This document shows positions 50,155-56,414 of a stretch of DNA of 56,414 nucleotides, one piece after another; positions within the stretch are counted from its first letter, which is position 1; the number at the start of each line of letters is the position of its first letter. Under the pieces are notes generated by a model. The model saw nothing but the letters and a program-made list of their open reading frames with translations. It made no database searches and was not told the origin of the DNA. The position numbers were made by a program, and so were the translations under genes. The DNA is from a virus, in the IMG/VR virus record IMGVR_UViG_3300024180_000007, positions 1 to 56,414 of that record. One strand, given 5' to 3'.

Positions 50155-50605
50155 TTTCTTTATTCATTTCTTTAATCATATTTCGATAAACTTTATCCAT
50201 GTATGATGCATCGTTTCTAAACAATGGATTTACAGCAGCACTTTCAGCAATCTCTTCTCCATTAATTTTTTTATAAATAGTATTTATTATTCTTTTAGAC
50301 TTGTATGTAAGCTCATACAGTGTGGCTTCTTTTCCATTACGTTTTCTCCATACGTGAATCCACTCTTCTTTTAATAATTTACCAAAACGATTTACGTCCC
50401 AGGACATTATTTCTTCGTACTCTTTGAATTGGCTTTTATTAAATATTTGTTCGCTATATAAAAACAAAAGCATCTCTAAGTCTGGAGTACCAAGTCCGTA
50501 TTTAGCTTTTACCCAGTACCTTATAACTCTCCAGTATTTTAGAAAGTCATGGTCAGGTAATGTTCGTGTAGTATTTTTTCTTGGATAGACTCCCTTAAAC
50601 TTCAT
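50141..50605 (-). CDS. Winged-helix-like regulator candidate
   Basis: 154 residues. FLKYWRVIRYWVKAKYGLGTPDLEMLLFLYSEQIFNKSQFKEYEEIMSWDVNRFGKLLKEEWIHVWRKRNGKEATLYELTYKSKRIINTIYKKINGEE has the helix-helix-wing order of a MarR-like domain: DLEMLLFLY helix, FGKLLKEEW recognition-type segment, then the wing WRKRNGKEATLYELT. A Lys/Arg-rich, Asn-rich helical tail follows. I recall such proteins beside structural genes in Bacteroidetes phages. It is the only minus-strand gene in this block and shares back-to-back promoters with the rightward genes, as an autoregulator would. Confidence 0.6.
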   Translation of the reverse strand: MKFKGVYPRKNTTRTLPDHDFLKYWRVIRYWVKAKYGLGTPDLEMLLFLYSEQIFNKSQFKEYEEIMSWDVNRFGKLLKEEWIHVWRKRNGKEATLYELTYKSKRIINTIYKKINGEEIAESAAVNPLFRNDASYMDKVYRNMIKEMNKEIREQ

Positions 50606-50619
50606 TAAATTAAATTTTT

Positions 50620-50627
50620 TATATTTG
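50620..50627 (+). promoter_or_regulatory. Rightward promoter, -7 box TATATTTG (back-to-back pair)
   Basis: TATATTTG 33 bp before the ATG at 50661. It abuts the minus-strand box at 50628 with no base between. Confidence 0.7.
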
Positions 50628-50635
50628 TAAAGATA
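50628..50635 (-). promoter_or_regulatory. Leftward promoter, TATCTTTA (back-to-back pair)
   Basis: TATCTTTA on the minus strand, about 22 bp before the regulator ATG (50605); directly adjacent to the rightward box. Confidence 0.5.
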
Positions 50636-50660
50636 AAATAATTAATTAAAATTATAAGTT

Positions 50661-50759
50661 ATGCCACAAGGAATGGGAACATACGGTTCTAAGGTTGGAA
50701 GGCCAAAATCAAAAAAGAAAGTAGTTAAGAAGAAGGTTATTAAGAAAAAAAAGAAATAG
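50661..50759 (+). CDS. Tiny lysine-rich protein, 32 aa
   Basis: MPQGMGTYGSKVGRPKSKKKVV followed by a run of lysines. The GTYGSKVGRPKSKK pattern, with an AT-hook-like GRPK core, is recurrent in tailed phages (from memory, also written MPxGxGTYGSKKGRPPKK). DNA or RNA binding by charge is likely. First gene of the lysine-rich series. Confidence 0.65.
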   Translation: MPQGMGTYGSKVGRPKSKKKVVKKKVIKKKKK

Positions 50760-50761
50760 TT

Positions 50762-50971
50762 ATGCCAGATCCAAAAAGAAAAAGAGTAAGAACTCAAGTT
50801 TGTAAAACAAACAAAAAAGGAGAAAAAAAGTGTAAGTACAAGATGGTTAAAAGAACACCAAAGCAGTTAAAAGCTTATGACGCAATGAAATCGTCAAATA
50901 AAAAACGTAACTCAAGTTTTGGAAAACTAAGTGATCTTGATATTACAAGTCCAGGGCCTATACAAAGATAA
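50762..50971 (+). CDS. Lysine-rich MPDPK protein 1
   Basis: 69 residues, MPDPKRKRVRTQVCKTNKKGEKKCKYKMVKRTPKQLKAYDAMKSSNKKRNSSFGKLSDLDITSPGPIQR. The CKTNKKGEKKCKYK segment resembles the SKCNKKGKCTNRK segment of the gene at 53309, and the MPDPK start is shared with 53309 and 53713. It follows the 32-aa gene after 2 bp. Confidence 0.6.
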   Translation: MPDPKRKRVRTQVCKTNKKGEKKCKYKMVKRTPKQLKAYDAMKSSNKKRNSSFGKLSDLDITSPGPIQR

Positions 50972-50975
50972 GTTC

Positions 50976-51290
50976 ATGGGAAAATGTAGTTATAATTTTA
51001 ATGGAGAGCATGTTACTGGTAATACACCAGAACAGTGTGCTAAGTTAAAAGCGAGATTTCAGAAAGCAAAGGAAAAGATGGAGCGCCAATTTGATAGCGT
51101 TGCTGGTAGGTCACGTAATAATAAAAAAGAAACACCTAAGCCAAATAAAAAGAAAAACTCCCCATCTAAGATAAAGAAAAAAGCAACACAATTAATTACA
51201 AATTTTAAAAACCGCAGAGCGGTTGCCAAAAAAAGAAGAGCTGTACAAAGCAGCAGAAGAAGAGGATTAGATCGTAACACTAAGAACTAA
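50976..51290 (+). CDS. Lysine/arginine-rich protein
   Basis: 104 residues from ATG 50976 (MGKCSYNFNGEHVTGNTPEQCAKLKARFQKAKEKMERQF); an upstream in-frame codon at 50931 lies in the previous gene. Residues 55-104 are Lys/Arg/Asn-rich (KKETPKPNKKKNSPSKIKKKATQLITNFKNRRAVAKKRRAVQSSRRRG), a nucleic-acid-binding composition. The compact first part contains two cysteines. Confidence 0.6.
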   Translation: MGKCSYNFNGEHVTGNTPEQCAKLKARFQKAKEKMERQFDSVAGRSRNNKKETPKPNKKKNSPSKIKKKATQLITNFKNRRAVAKKRRAVQSSRRRGLDRNTKN

Positions 51291-51311
51291 AAAAGTTTTT
51301 ATAAATATTTG

Positions 51312-51319
51312 TATATTTG
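51312..51319 (+). promoter_or_regulatory. Bacteroidetes-type promoter, -7 box TATATTTG
   Basis: TATATTTG 29 bp before the ATG at 51349, in the gap after the Lys/Arg-rich gene. Confidence 0.7.
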
Positions 51320-51348
51320 TAATATACCAAAATTAATAGCTGAATACA

Positions 51349-51489
51349 ATGGGAAGATTATTAGTAAAAGTAGGATTATGGATGCAGGCAGTGTGGTGTA
51401 AATTCCAATGTGCCTGGAACTATGGAGTATCTAAATTATTATTTAGCGTTAATTCATGTCCAAATAAATTATGTACTTGTAAGAAATGA
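51349..51489 (+). CDS. Small cysteine-rich hydrophobic protein, 46 aa
   Basis: MGRLLVKVGLWMQAVWCKFQ, then CAWNYGVSKLLFSVNSCPNK and LCTCKK. Five cysteines, with C-x-C at the end, and an aromatic/hydrophobic first half that could associate with membrane or bind metal. Its stop overlaps the next ATG (ATGA). Function unknown. Confidence 0.55.
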   Translation: MGRLLVKVGLWMQAVWCKFQCAWNYGVSKLLFSVNSCPNKLCTCKK

Positions 51490-51662
51490 AAGATTATACT
51501 CGAATGCAAAAAAATAACAGGTCAAAAGGATTTGGAGATACAGTAGAGAAATTTACTAAAGCAACAGGAATAAAAAAAGTTGTAGACACAGTTACAAAAG
51601 GTGATTGTGGTTGCAACAAACGTAGGGATACATTAAATAGAATGTTTCCTTATAAGAAATAA
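51486..51662 (+). CDS. Small conserved protein with DCGC motif, 58 aa
   Basis: MKDYTRMQKNNRSKGFGDTVEKFTKATGIKKVVDTVTKGDCGCNKRRDTLNRMFPYKK. The ATGIKKxVDxxxxxDCGCxKRRxxLNxMFP pattern is widespread among phages of Bacteroidetes (recalled), always as a tiny protein; the C-x-C may bind metal. Translation is coupled by the 4-base overlap. Confidence 0.65.
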   Translation: MKDYTRMQKNNRSKGFGDTVEKFTKATGIKKVVDTVTKGDCGCNKRRDTLNRMFPYKK

Positions 51663-51692
51663 ACGAGATTTTTAACCCTCAAAAAAAAAGAA

Positions 51693-52226
51693 ATGGCATA
51701 TCCAAAAATTACGGTAAACACTGGAGTAGCATTAGAAATAATAGCCAGTGACACATTACCAATCCCAGCACCAAGCCTTCCAGTACTATCTGGAACAGCA
51801 TCAGCAACATCAACAAATAAATTAGTATCTATTTTCGGAAACTTCAATGACGCATCTGTCGGAGACATTGTATATAATACAGCCGATAAAACATCAGCAT
51901 CAGTAGTTGCTGTAGAAAGCACAACAACATTAGAACTAAGTGCTGATATTTTTACATCTGGAAAAACATATACTATATTTTTAGGAGGACCAAATGGATC
52001 TTCAAGAATAGACTCGTCTGAAGGATGTTTGTTATATGTTGGAAGTAATGATCCTGGAATGAACTTCAATGAATCAATTCAAGATGTTAAAGTAAAAACA
52101 GTAGCTGGAAGTATTGTAACATTTACAAATTTTCCAATAGGACATTATTTACCAGTTCAAGTATTACAATTGTATTCTACTGGTACAGACACACCTGTTC
52201 AAAATAATTGTATAGCAATTTGGTAA
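51693..52226 (+). CDS. Beta-rich structural protein (decoration or spike candidate)
   Basis: 177 residues, Ser/Thr/Val-rich. MAYPKITVNTGVALEIIASDTLPIPAPSLPVLSG is followed by a beta module NKLVSIFGNFNDASVGDIVYNTADKTSASVVAVESTTTLELSADIFTSGKTYTIF, like the modules inserted in 13613 and 21595. The end (CLLYVGSNDPGMNFNESIQDVKVKTVAGSIVTFTNFPIGHYLPVQVLQLYSTGT) is typical of small virion surface proteins. Decoration role is inferred. Confidence 0.6.
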   Translation: MAYPKITVNTGVALEIIASDTLPIPAPSLPVLSGTASATSTNKLVSIFGNFNDASVGDIVYNTADKTSASVVAVESTTTLELSADIFTSGKTYTIFLGGPNGSSRIDSSEGCLLYVGSNDPGMNFNESIQDVKVKTVAGSIVTFTNFPIGHYLPVQVLQLYSTGTDTPVQNNCIAIW

Positions 52227-52227
52227 T

Positions 52228-52404
52228 ATGGAATTTAATATGTCAGATATAAAATTATACGCATTAAACGCAACGTCTTTGGCCCTATCTTTTTCACATC
52301 TTGATATGGTCTTGAAAATTATTTTATTACTTTTAAGTGTGGGGTATACTGCACAAAAGTGGTATTTGTTAGATAAAGATAGAAGAGATAAGAAAAAGAA
52401 ATAA
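52228..52404 (+). CDS. Small membrane protein, lysis-related candidate, 58 aa
   Basis: MEFNMSDIKLYALNATSLAL, then SFSHLDMVLKIILLLLSVGYTAQKWYLLDKDRRDKKKK. One strong TM helix (~28-43), possibly a weaker one before it, and a basic cytoplasmic tail. It lies just upstream of the endolysin gene, but a better holin candidate is at 54284, so it could be an antiholin or another envelope protein. Confidence 0.5.
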   Translation: MEFNMSDIKLYALNATSLALSFSHLDMVLKIILLLLSVGYTAQKWYLLDKDRRDKKKK

Positions 52405-52434
52405 AAAGTTCTAAATCTTAATTAAAAAAATAAG

Positions 52435-52463
52435 AGACACAGAACAACTGTGTCTTTTTTTTT
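52435..52463 (+). terminator. Intrinsic terminator
   Basis: Perfect 8-bp stem AGACACAG (52435-52442) / CTGTGTCT (52448-52455), 5-nt loop, then eight Ts after the stem. It separates the structural gene pair from the endolysin unit. Confidence 0.9.
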
Positions 52464-52474
52464 ACATATACGTT

Positions 52475-52903
52475 ATGAAAAAAGTTGAAAAAATTATCAT
52501 TCATTGCTCTGCTACAAGAGAAGGTGATGACTCTATTAATGCTGAGGTTATAGATCGATGGCATAAAAAAAGAGGTTGGAAAGGTATTGGGTATCATTTT
52601 TTAGTTTTAATAGACGGATCTATTGAGACTGGAAGAATGATAAATAAATGCGGTGCGCATACAAAAGGTTTGAATTGCAGCTCTATATCGATTTGTTATG
52701 TGGGAGGAGTAGAGTCTGAAAAAGATTCAAAAGGAAAGTATCCTGCAAAAGATACAAGAACACCAGAACAAAAAGAAACATTGTTAGAATTATTGCATGT
52801 GTTACGTAAAATGTATCCAGATGCAAAAATTCATTCCCATCGAGACTTTGCTGCTAAAGCATGCCCAAGTTTTGATGCAACAACAGAATATTGTAATATT
52901 TAA
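52475..52903 (+). CDS. N-acetylmuramoyl-L-alanine amidase endolysin (T7 lysozyme type)
   Basis: 142 residues, the whole being an Amidase_2/PGRP domain that cuts the amide between muramic acid and L-alanine. Zinc ligands H10 (IIIHCSAT), H122 (SHRD) and C130 (KACPSF) and catalytic Y40 (GIGYHF) and K128 coincide with the T7 lysozyme set. GRMINKCGAHTKGLNCSSISICYVGG is also conserved. No signal peptide, so a holin is needed to reach the wall. Confidence 0.92.
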   Translation: MKKVEKIIIHCSATREGDDSINAEVIDRWHKKRGWKGIGYHFLVLIDGSIETGRMINKCGAHTKGLNCSSISICYVGGVESEKDSKGKYPAKDTRTPEQKETLLELLHVLRKMYPDAKIHSHRDFAAKACPSFDATTEYCNI

Positions 52904-52914
52904 AATTTATAATT

Positions 52915-53025
52915 ATGGCTAAAAAGAAAATGAAAAACCCATGCTGGAAAGGATTTATAGCATACGGTACTAAAACTAAAAACGGAAAGAAAGTTCCAAA
53001 TTGTGTTCCTAAAAAGAAGAAATAA
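52915..53025 (+). CDS. Tiny conserved phage protein, 36 aa
   Basis: MAKKKMKNPCWKGFIAYGTK, then TKNGKKVPNCVPKKKK. The NPCWKGFxAxGxKxKNGKKVPNCVPK pattern is widespread in marine phages (recalled) with no known role; two cysteines and lysine ends are conserved. It follows the endolysin after 11 bp. Confidence 0.7.
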   Translation: MAKKKMKNPCWKGFIAYGTKTKNGKKVPNCVPKKKK

Positions 53026-53027
53026 TT

Positions 53028-53309
53028 ATGAGTTGTAAAGGATTAAAAGGTAGAAAATATAGAAAGTGTATGAAGGCTTATGTTAAACAGTCTAAAAGAA
53101 CTTTTCCTTCATTTAATAAGGATTTAGATACAGTATCAACTGCAATACAAACCAACAATCGAGGTATGGTAGAAAGAATGCGTAATAATAAAAGAAATTT
53201 TGTAGTTCAAAGGAATTTAAAAGGAGCAGTTAAAGAGCAACTTGTTAAGAGCAATGACCCGAAAGATAAATACCCATTTAAACTTAAAGTTTTAAAAAAG
53301 AAGAAATAA
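53028..53309 (+). CDS. Lysine-rich small protein
   Basis: 93 residues, MSCKGLKGRKYRKCMKAYVKQSKRTFPSFNKDLDTVSTAIQTNNRGMVERMRNNKRNFVVQRNLKGAVKEQLVKSNDPKDKYPFKLKVLKKKK. Helical centre, basic throughout, N-terminal SCKG...RKCMKAY. It overlaps the next ATG by one base. Function unknown. Confidence 0.6.
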   Translation: MSCKGLKGRKYRKCMKAYVKQSKRTFPSFNKDLDTVSTAIQTNNRGMVERMRNNKRNFVVQRNLKGAVKEQLVKSNDPKDKYPFKLKVLKKKK

Positions 53310-53713
53310 TGCCAGATCCAAAAAAGAAAAAAACTATAGTCTATGCTAAGGGAGCAAAAAAAACTAAAGGTGAAAGCAATGTAAAAGTGCCTGGCTCTTT
53401 TAAGGTAACTAAAAGAAGTGAGGTAAAAATGAAGGGTAGAAAGGGAGGTAAAAATACTGAAACTTTTAAAAGCAAATCTTATGTTTCAAACATGGATGAT
53501 ACTAAAATTAGTCGTGTAAAAATGAAGACTAATAAAAAAGGTAAAGGAACTGAATCTTTTAAACAAATTAAAAAAAACAAAGACGGAACTTATGCGTTGT
53601 CTAAGTGTAATAAAAAAGGTAAATGTACAAACAGAAAAGTTTCTAAATTAAGGGGTAAATTTATTACAAGTAGAATGAAAAAAAATAGAGATAAAATGAA
53701 AAAGAAGAAATAA
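53309..53713 (+). CDS. Lysine-rich MPDPK protein 2 (tandem paralogue)
   Basis: 134 residues. From residue ~49 onward it is homologous to the following gene: NTETFKSK...SNMDDTKISRVKMK, then ESFKQIKKNKDGTYALSKCNKKGKCTNRKVSKLRGKFITSRMKKNRDKM. Lysine makes up roughly a third of the chain. The KDGTYxLSKC...GKC hairpin may be a small structured core with metal-capable cysteines. The MPDPK start is shared with 50762 and 53713. Confidence 0.6.
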   Translation: MPDPKKKKTIVYAKGAKKTKGESNVKVPGSFKVTKRSEVKMKGRKGGKNTETFKSKSYVSNMDDTKISRVKMKTNKKGKGTESFKQIKKNKDGTYALSKCNKKGKCTNRKVSKLRGKFITSRMKKNRDKMKKKK

Positions 53714-54033
53714 TGCCAGATCCAAAAAAAATACCAGCATCAAGAATTAAGTCAAAAATTGAGCTTAAAGAAAAAATTAAAAAAAACAGGGCAACTGAAA
53801 GTGCGAAAGAGACTATTTATGATACAAGCATGGATGGTAACCGTATTAGTCGTGTAAAATCAAAGCTTAAAAATAGAAAATCAACTGAAACTTTTAAAGA
53901 AATTAAAAAAAACAAAGATGGTACTTACACATTGTCTAAGTGTAAAAGAGGTAAATGTAAAACCAGCAAAGTTTCTAAATTAAGAGGCAAGTTCATTCAA
54001 AGTAGAATGAAAAAAAAGAGAGATAAGTTATAA
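53713..54033 (+). CDS. Lysine-rich MPDPK protein 3 (tandem paralogue)
   Basis: 106 residues, MPDPKKIPASRIKSKIELKEKIKKNRATESAKETIYDTSMDGNRISRVKSKLKNRKSTETFKEIKKNKDGTYTLSKCKRGKCKTSKVSKLRGKFIQSRMKKKRDKL. The last ~50 residues are nearly identical to those of the preceding gene, a tandem duplication. One-base stop/start overlaps join it to both neighbours. Confidence 0.6.
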   Translation: MPDPKKIPASRIKSKIELKEKIKKNRATESAKETIYDTSMDGNRISRVKSKLKNRKSTETFKEIKKNKDGTYTLSKCKRGKCKTSKVSKLRGKFIQSRMKKKRDKL

Positions 54034-54287
54034 TGGCAAAACCAAGAAAAGGAAAAGCAAAAGTAAAAATAACATCTTCTGGAAAGAAAGTTAGTTATGG
54101 ACAAGCAGGTAGAGCAAGAGGCGGCGGTCCAAGAGTAAAGCCTGGAACGTCTAAAGGTGATTCTTATTGCGCACGTAGTTTTGGAATTAAGAAAAGATTA
54201 TCTAAGAAAAAACAAAGTGATCCTAATACTCCAAACAATTTGTCTCGTAAAAGATGGAAGTGTTCTGGTAAAAAATCAAGAAAATGA
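54033..54287 (+). CDS. Basic conserved phage protein
   Basis: 84 residues. VSYGQAGRARGGGPRVKPGTSKGDSYCARSFGIKKRLSKKKQSDPNTPNNLSRKRWKCSGKKSRK. The KPGTSKGDSYCARS and DPNTPNNLSRKRWKCSGKKS blocks are strongly conserved in marine phages (recalled; possibly the DUF6321 group), often near lysis genes. Basic and possibly nucleic-acid-binding. It overlaps the holin gene by 4 bp. Confidence 0.65.
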   Translation: MAKPRKGKAKVKITSSGKKVSYGQAGRARGGGPRVKPGTSKGDSYCARSFGIKKRLSKKKQSDPNTPNNLSRKRWKCSGKKSRK

Positions 54288-54679
54288 AAAAAATAATAGA
54301 TTGGTTCGGTGGAACTGTTGTTAAGGATTTGTTAGGTGGATTAGATAAATTATTTACTTCTAAAGAAGAAAAAATAAAAGCTGAAAATGTTATAAAGCAA
54401 ATTCTAATACAAAAAGAATTAGAGTTACAAAAAATGCAAACTGAAATTATTTTAGCTGAAGCAAAAGGTAATTGGTTGCAAAGATCATGGAGGCCTATAT
54501 TAATGTTAGCTTTTGGATTTATTGTTATATATGTAAAATTTTTAGCTCCTTTATTTGATTTAAAAATTCCAGAATTAGAAAATGAATTTTGGAACTTATT
54601 ACAATTAGGTATAGGCGGTTATGTTATTGGGCGTAGTGCAGAGAAGATATCTCAAAATATACATATTTCTAAAAAATAA
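54284..54679 (+). CDS. Holin of the 3TM / GTA-holin type
   Basis: 131 residues. An amphipathic N-terminal part (MKKIIDWFGGTVVKDLLGGLDKLFTSKEEKIKAENVIKQILIQKELELQKMQTEII) leads to the conserved GNWLQRSWRPILMLAFGFIVIYVKFLAPLF, then EFWNLLQLGIGGYVIGRSAEKI. This fits the 3TM holin family (PF11351-like), which forms membrane lesions that release the endolysin. It lies 1.4 kb downstream of the amidase with the lysine-rich genes between. Confidence 0.85.
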   Translation: MKKIIDWFGGTVVKDLLGGLDKLFTSKEEKIKAENVIKQILIQKELELQKMQTEIILAEAKGNWLQRSWRPILMLAFGFIVIYVKFLAPLFDLKIPELENEFWNLLQLGIGGYVIGRSAEKISQNIHISKK

Positions 54680-54696
54680 ACTACAAAAAAAAAGAT

Positions 54697-54704
54697 TAAC
54701 TTTG
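54697..54704 (+). promoter_or_regulatory. Bacteroidetes-type promoter, -7 box TAACTTTG
   Basis: TAACTTTG lies 26 bp before the tail-fibre gene at 54730; it probably drives the fibre operon that continues through the genome junction. Confidence 0.7.
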
Positions 54705-54729
54705 TGTTTGTAAAAAATAACTTATATAG

Positions 54730-55434
54730 ATGGCAAGAATAAGTACATACAAGAAAACTGTTCCTGTTGTAGCTGCAGATAAATGGATAGGTTCTGACTC
54801 TCAGAATCAAATGCGTACCAGAAATTTCACAGCTCAAGATGTTGCTGATTTTATTAACAAAAAAGGTGGAGAGGATCAAAACTTACGTTATACTTACAAT
54901 GACACTACAGGTTATGAAACTGGAACATTATCTTTTACAGGTGGTGGACCGTATTCAAAAGCGTTAGATACTATTACAACTTTTAATATAAGTTCTCATG
55001 ACTTAAGAAGTCCTGTATTAGATTTAGGTGACTGGATAACTAAAGCTCTTTTAAATTCAGATGTATTGTTAACACAGTGTGACGATCTAAATAACTGGGC
55101 TATATACTCATGGGATTCAGCTGTTTCGTCTGGTGTTAAAGATGAATATCAGATAGATTTAAGTTTTAGAGCAGGATATGGGAGCTTGACTGCTGGTGAA
55201 GATTATTTCATATCTTTGCTTAGTTACGCAGGGGATGGTGATTTACACTTTACTTATGTACAAGGAGTTCCTTCTACGAGTTGGAGTATACAGCATAATT
55301 TAGGAAAGTTTCCTTCTATAACAGTAATTGATAGTGCAGGAACAGTTGTAACTGGACAATATACATATAACGATATAAACAACGTGACATTAACATTTTC
55401 AGCACCGTTTGCTGGAACAGCATATTTAAATTAA
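54730..55434 (+). CDS. Tail fibre protein
   Basis: 234 residues. The N-terminal attachment segment (MARISTYKKTVPVVAADKWIGSDSQNQMRTRNFTAQDVADFINKKGG) is typical of marine phage fibres. The middle is a beta-rich domain. The C-terminal ~65 residues (LHFTYVQGVPSTSWSIQHNLGKFPSITVIDSAGTVVTGQYTYNDINNVTLTFSAPFAGTAYLN) form the HNLGxxPSVTVxDSxG fibre-tip domain found on many receptor-binding proteins. The next fibre gene follows after 6 bp. Confidence 0.8.
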   Translation: MARISTYKKTVPVVAADKWIGSDSQNQMRTRNFTAQDVADFINKKGGEDQNLRYTYNDTTGYETGTLSFTGGGPYSKALDTITTFNISSHDLRSPVLDLGDWITKALLNSDVLLTQCDDLNNWAIYSWDSAVSSGVKDEYQIDLSFRAGYGSLTAGEDYFISLLSYAGDGDLHFTYVQGVPSTSWSIQHNLGKFPSITVIDSAGTVVTGQYTYNDINNVTLTFSAPFAGTAYLN

Positions 55435-55440
55435 AAAACT

Positions 55441-56414
55441 ATGGCAATACAATATTTAAACACAGTTGATCTTAATCAGAATCAATTAAACCAGGCAGTT
55501 ATACAAAATGTAGGTACTGATCCTGCAACAGGTGTAGTTGGTCAAATTATATTCAACACATCTGCCGACACGTTAAAGCAATATGTTGCTGATACTCAAA
55601 ACCCACCAGTTCCAGCTTCACCAACTCCAGGTTGGATTGAGGTAGGTGCTACAAGTGCGGTTGAGTCTATTAATACTACAAACGGTACATTTATAAATCT
55701 TACGCCAACATCAAAAACAACAGGTAATGTTGTTATAACTGCTGACTTGTCTGCTACAGGAACTGCAAGCAATACAACTTTTTTAAGAGGTGATAATGCT
55801 TGGGCTGTAGTTGATAATTATGTAAGCTGGACATTAACTGGTGATTCTGGAACTCCTGAATCAGTAAGTTCTGGAGAAACAGTAGATATTGCAGGAGGAT
55901 TAAAAATAACTACCGATATAGCTGCTAATAGAACTTTAAATATAGTTCACGACTTACAAGCTCAAACAGATACCACATCAACAGGTTCACCTTCAGCAGG
56001 AGGAACATTCACAACAGTTGATTCTGTTACAAGAGATACAACAGGTCACGTTACAGGAATAAATGTTAAAACCATTACACTTCCAAGAGATGATTATAGT
56101 ATTGTTTCAAAAGCAAATGCTACAGCAGGAGCTGATGTAGATTTAGTAGATTCAGGAGGAGTTATAGATTCAACAGTTAACTTTATAGGAACAGCTGGTG
56201 AAATAGTTGTTGCACAATCAGCAACAGCAAATAAAATAGTTATAAGTCAACCTTCTGATGTTACAATTGGAAATGACTTACAAGTAGATAACGATGCAAC
56301 TGTAGACGGTAGTTTAACTGTTGTAGGTACAGGTGATTTTACAGGGGAGGTAACAGTTCCAACTGCAACAGCAGGAACAAGCGCACCTAACTTAGCTCAA
56401 GTAGAATTACTTGT
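55441..56414 (+). CDS. Tail fibre N-terminal part (3' partial at window edge, continues at base 1)
   Basis: Open from ATG 55441 to the last base, 324 codons plus two bases. It begins MAIQYLNTVDLNQNQLNQAV, with Thr/Ser/Val-rich beta repeats and a distal VTIGNDLQVDNDATVDGSLTVVGTGDFTGEVTVPTATAGTSAPNLAQVELL, the typical stretch leading to fibre tips. Joining the last two bases to base 1 gives a valine codon and continues TGANSSNGIKTINDYES into the S74-chaperone part at 1-790. The complete protein would be 587 residues. Confidence 0.85.
   Translation, partial: MAIQYLNTVDLNQNQLNQAVIQNVGTDPATGVVGQIIFNTSADTLKQYVADTQNPPVPASPTPGWIEVGATSAVESINTTNGTFINLTPTSKTTGNVVITADLSATGTASNTTFLRGDNAWAVVDNYVSWTLTGDSGTPESVSSGETVDIAGGLKITTDIAANRTLNIVHDLQAQTDTTSTGSPSAGGTFTTVDSVTRDTTGHVTGINVKTITLPRDDYSIVSKANATAGADVDLVDSGGVIDSTVNFIGTAGEIVVAQSATANKIVISQPSDVTIGNDLQVDNDATVDGSLTVVGTGDFTGEVTVPTATAGTSAPNLAQVELL

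Overview
The window reads as one complete, circularly closing phage genome of 56,414 bp. An open tail-fibre gene that starts at 55441 runs off the right edge with two bases left over. Those two bases plus base 1 complete a valine codon, and the same protein then continues in frame to its stop at 790. The DNA is AT-rich. Many gene starts carry a Bacteroidetes-type -7 box (TAnnTTTG, mostly TATATTTG, TATCTTTG or TAACTTTG), and starts are preceded by A-rich leaders rather than Shine-Dalgarno sequences. The host is therefore probably a member of Bacteroidota, most likely a flavobacterium, and the small accessory proteins resemble those of marine phages (inference from remembered families). No integrase, DNA polymerase or RNA polymerase is recognisable.

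Layout. 55441 to 3369 across the junction: tail fibre with an S74-type C-terminal chaperone, adhesins and small conserved virion-associated proteins. 3369-4793: a GroES-like tandem protein, a 2OG-Fe(II) oxygenase and a SET-domain methyltransferase. 4786-12627: small-terminase candidate, large terminase, portal, scaffold candidate and major capsid protein. 12705-22410: neck and tail proteins, including a 1595-residue tail-tube/nozzle candidate. 22444-34928: a GNAT enzyme and three internal virion (ejection) protein candidates, the last 2963 residues long with an HExxH peptidase motif. This order, without a tape measure or sheath, suggests a short-tailed (podovirus-like) particle.

From 35160 to about 47459 everything is on the minus strand. 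This is the presumed early region: about ten small unknown proteins, two DnaA domain-IV-like proteins, a DUF3310-like protein, a DUF1071-like annealing protein, a PD-(D/E)XK exonuclease, a primase-helicase (VirE-N/BT4734-like plus SF3), an SF2 helicase and a VRR-NUC nuclease. An 848-bp gene-free region (47447-48294) separates it from the rightward chaperonin module (GroEL then GroES, 48295-50154). It holds pairs of TGTC-type repeats spaced 11 bp and a structured GC-rich island, and is the best candidate for an origin or control region. A minus-strand winged-helix-like protein follows. Next comes a long series of lysine-rich small proteins mixed with lysis genes (amidase endolysin, a one-TM protein, a 3TM holin), leading back to the tail fibres.

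Most unusual points: a well-formed gene (28936-29091) overprinted in another frame of the giant virion protein; two 40-nt tRNA minihelix-like RNA elements of identical architecture with covarying stems between early genes; a complete phage GroEL/GroES pair plus a tandem GroES-like protein; a SET/2OG-oxygenase pair; two DnaA-like DNA-binding domains; and the 11-bp-phased repeats.
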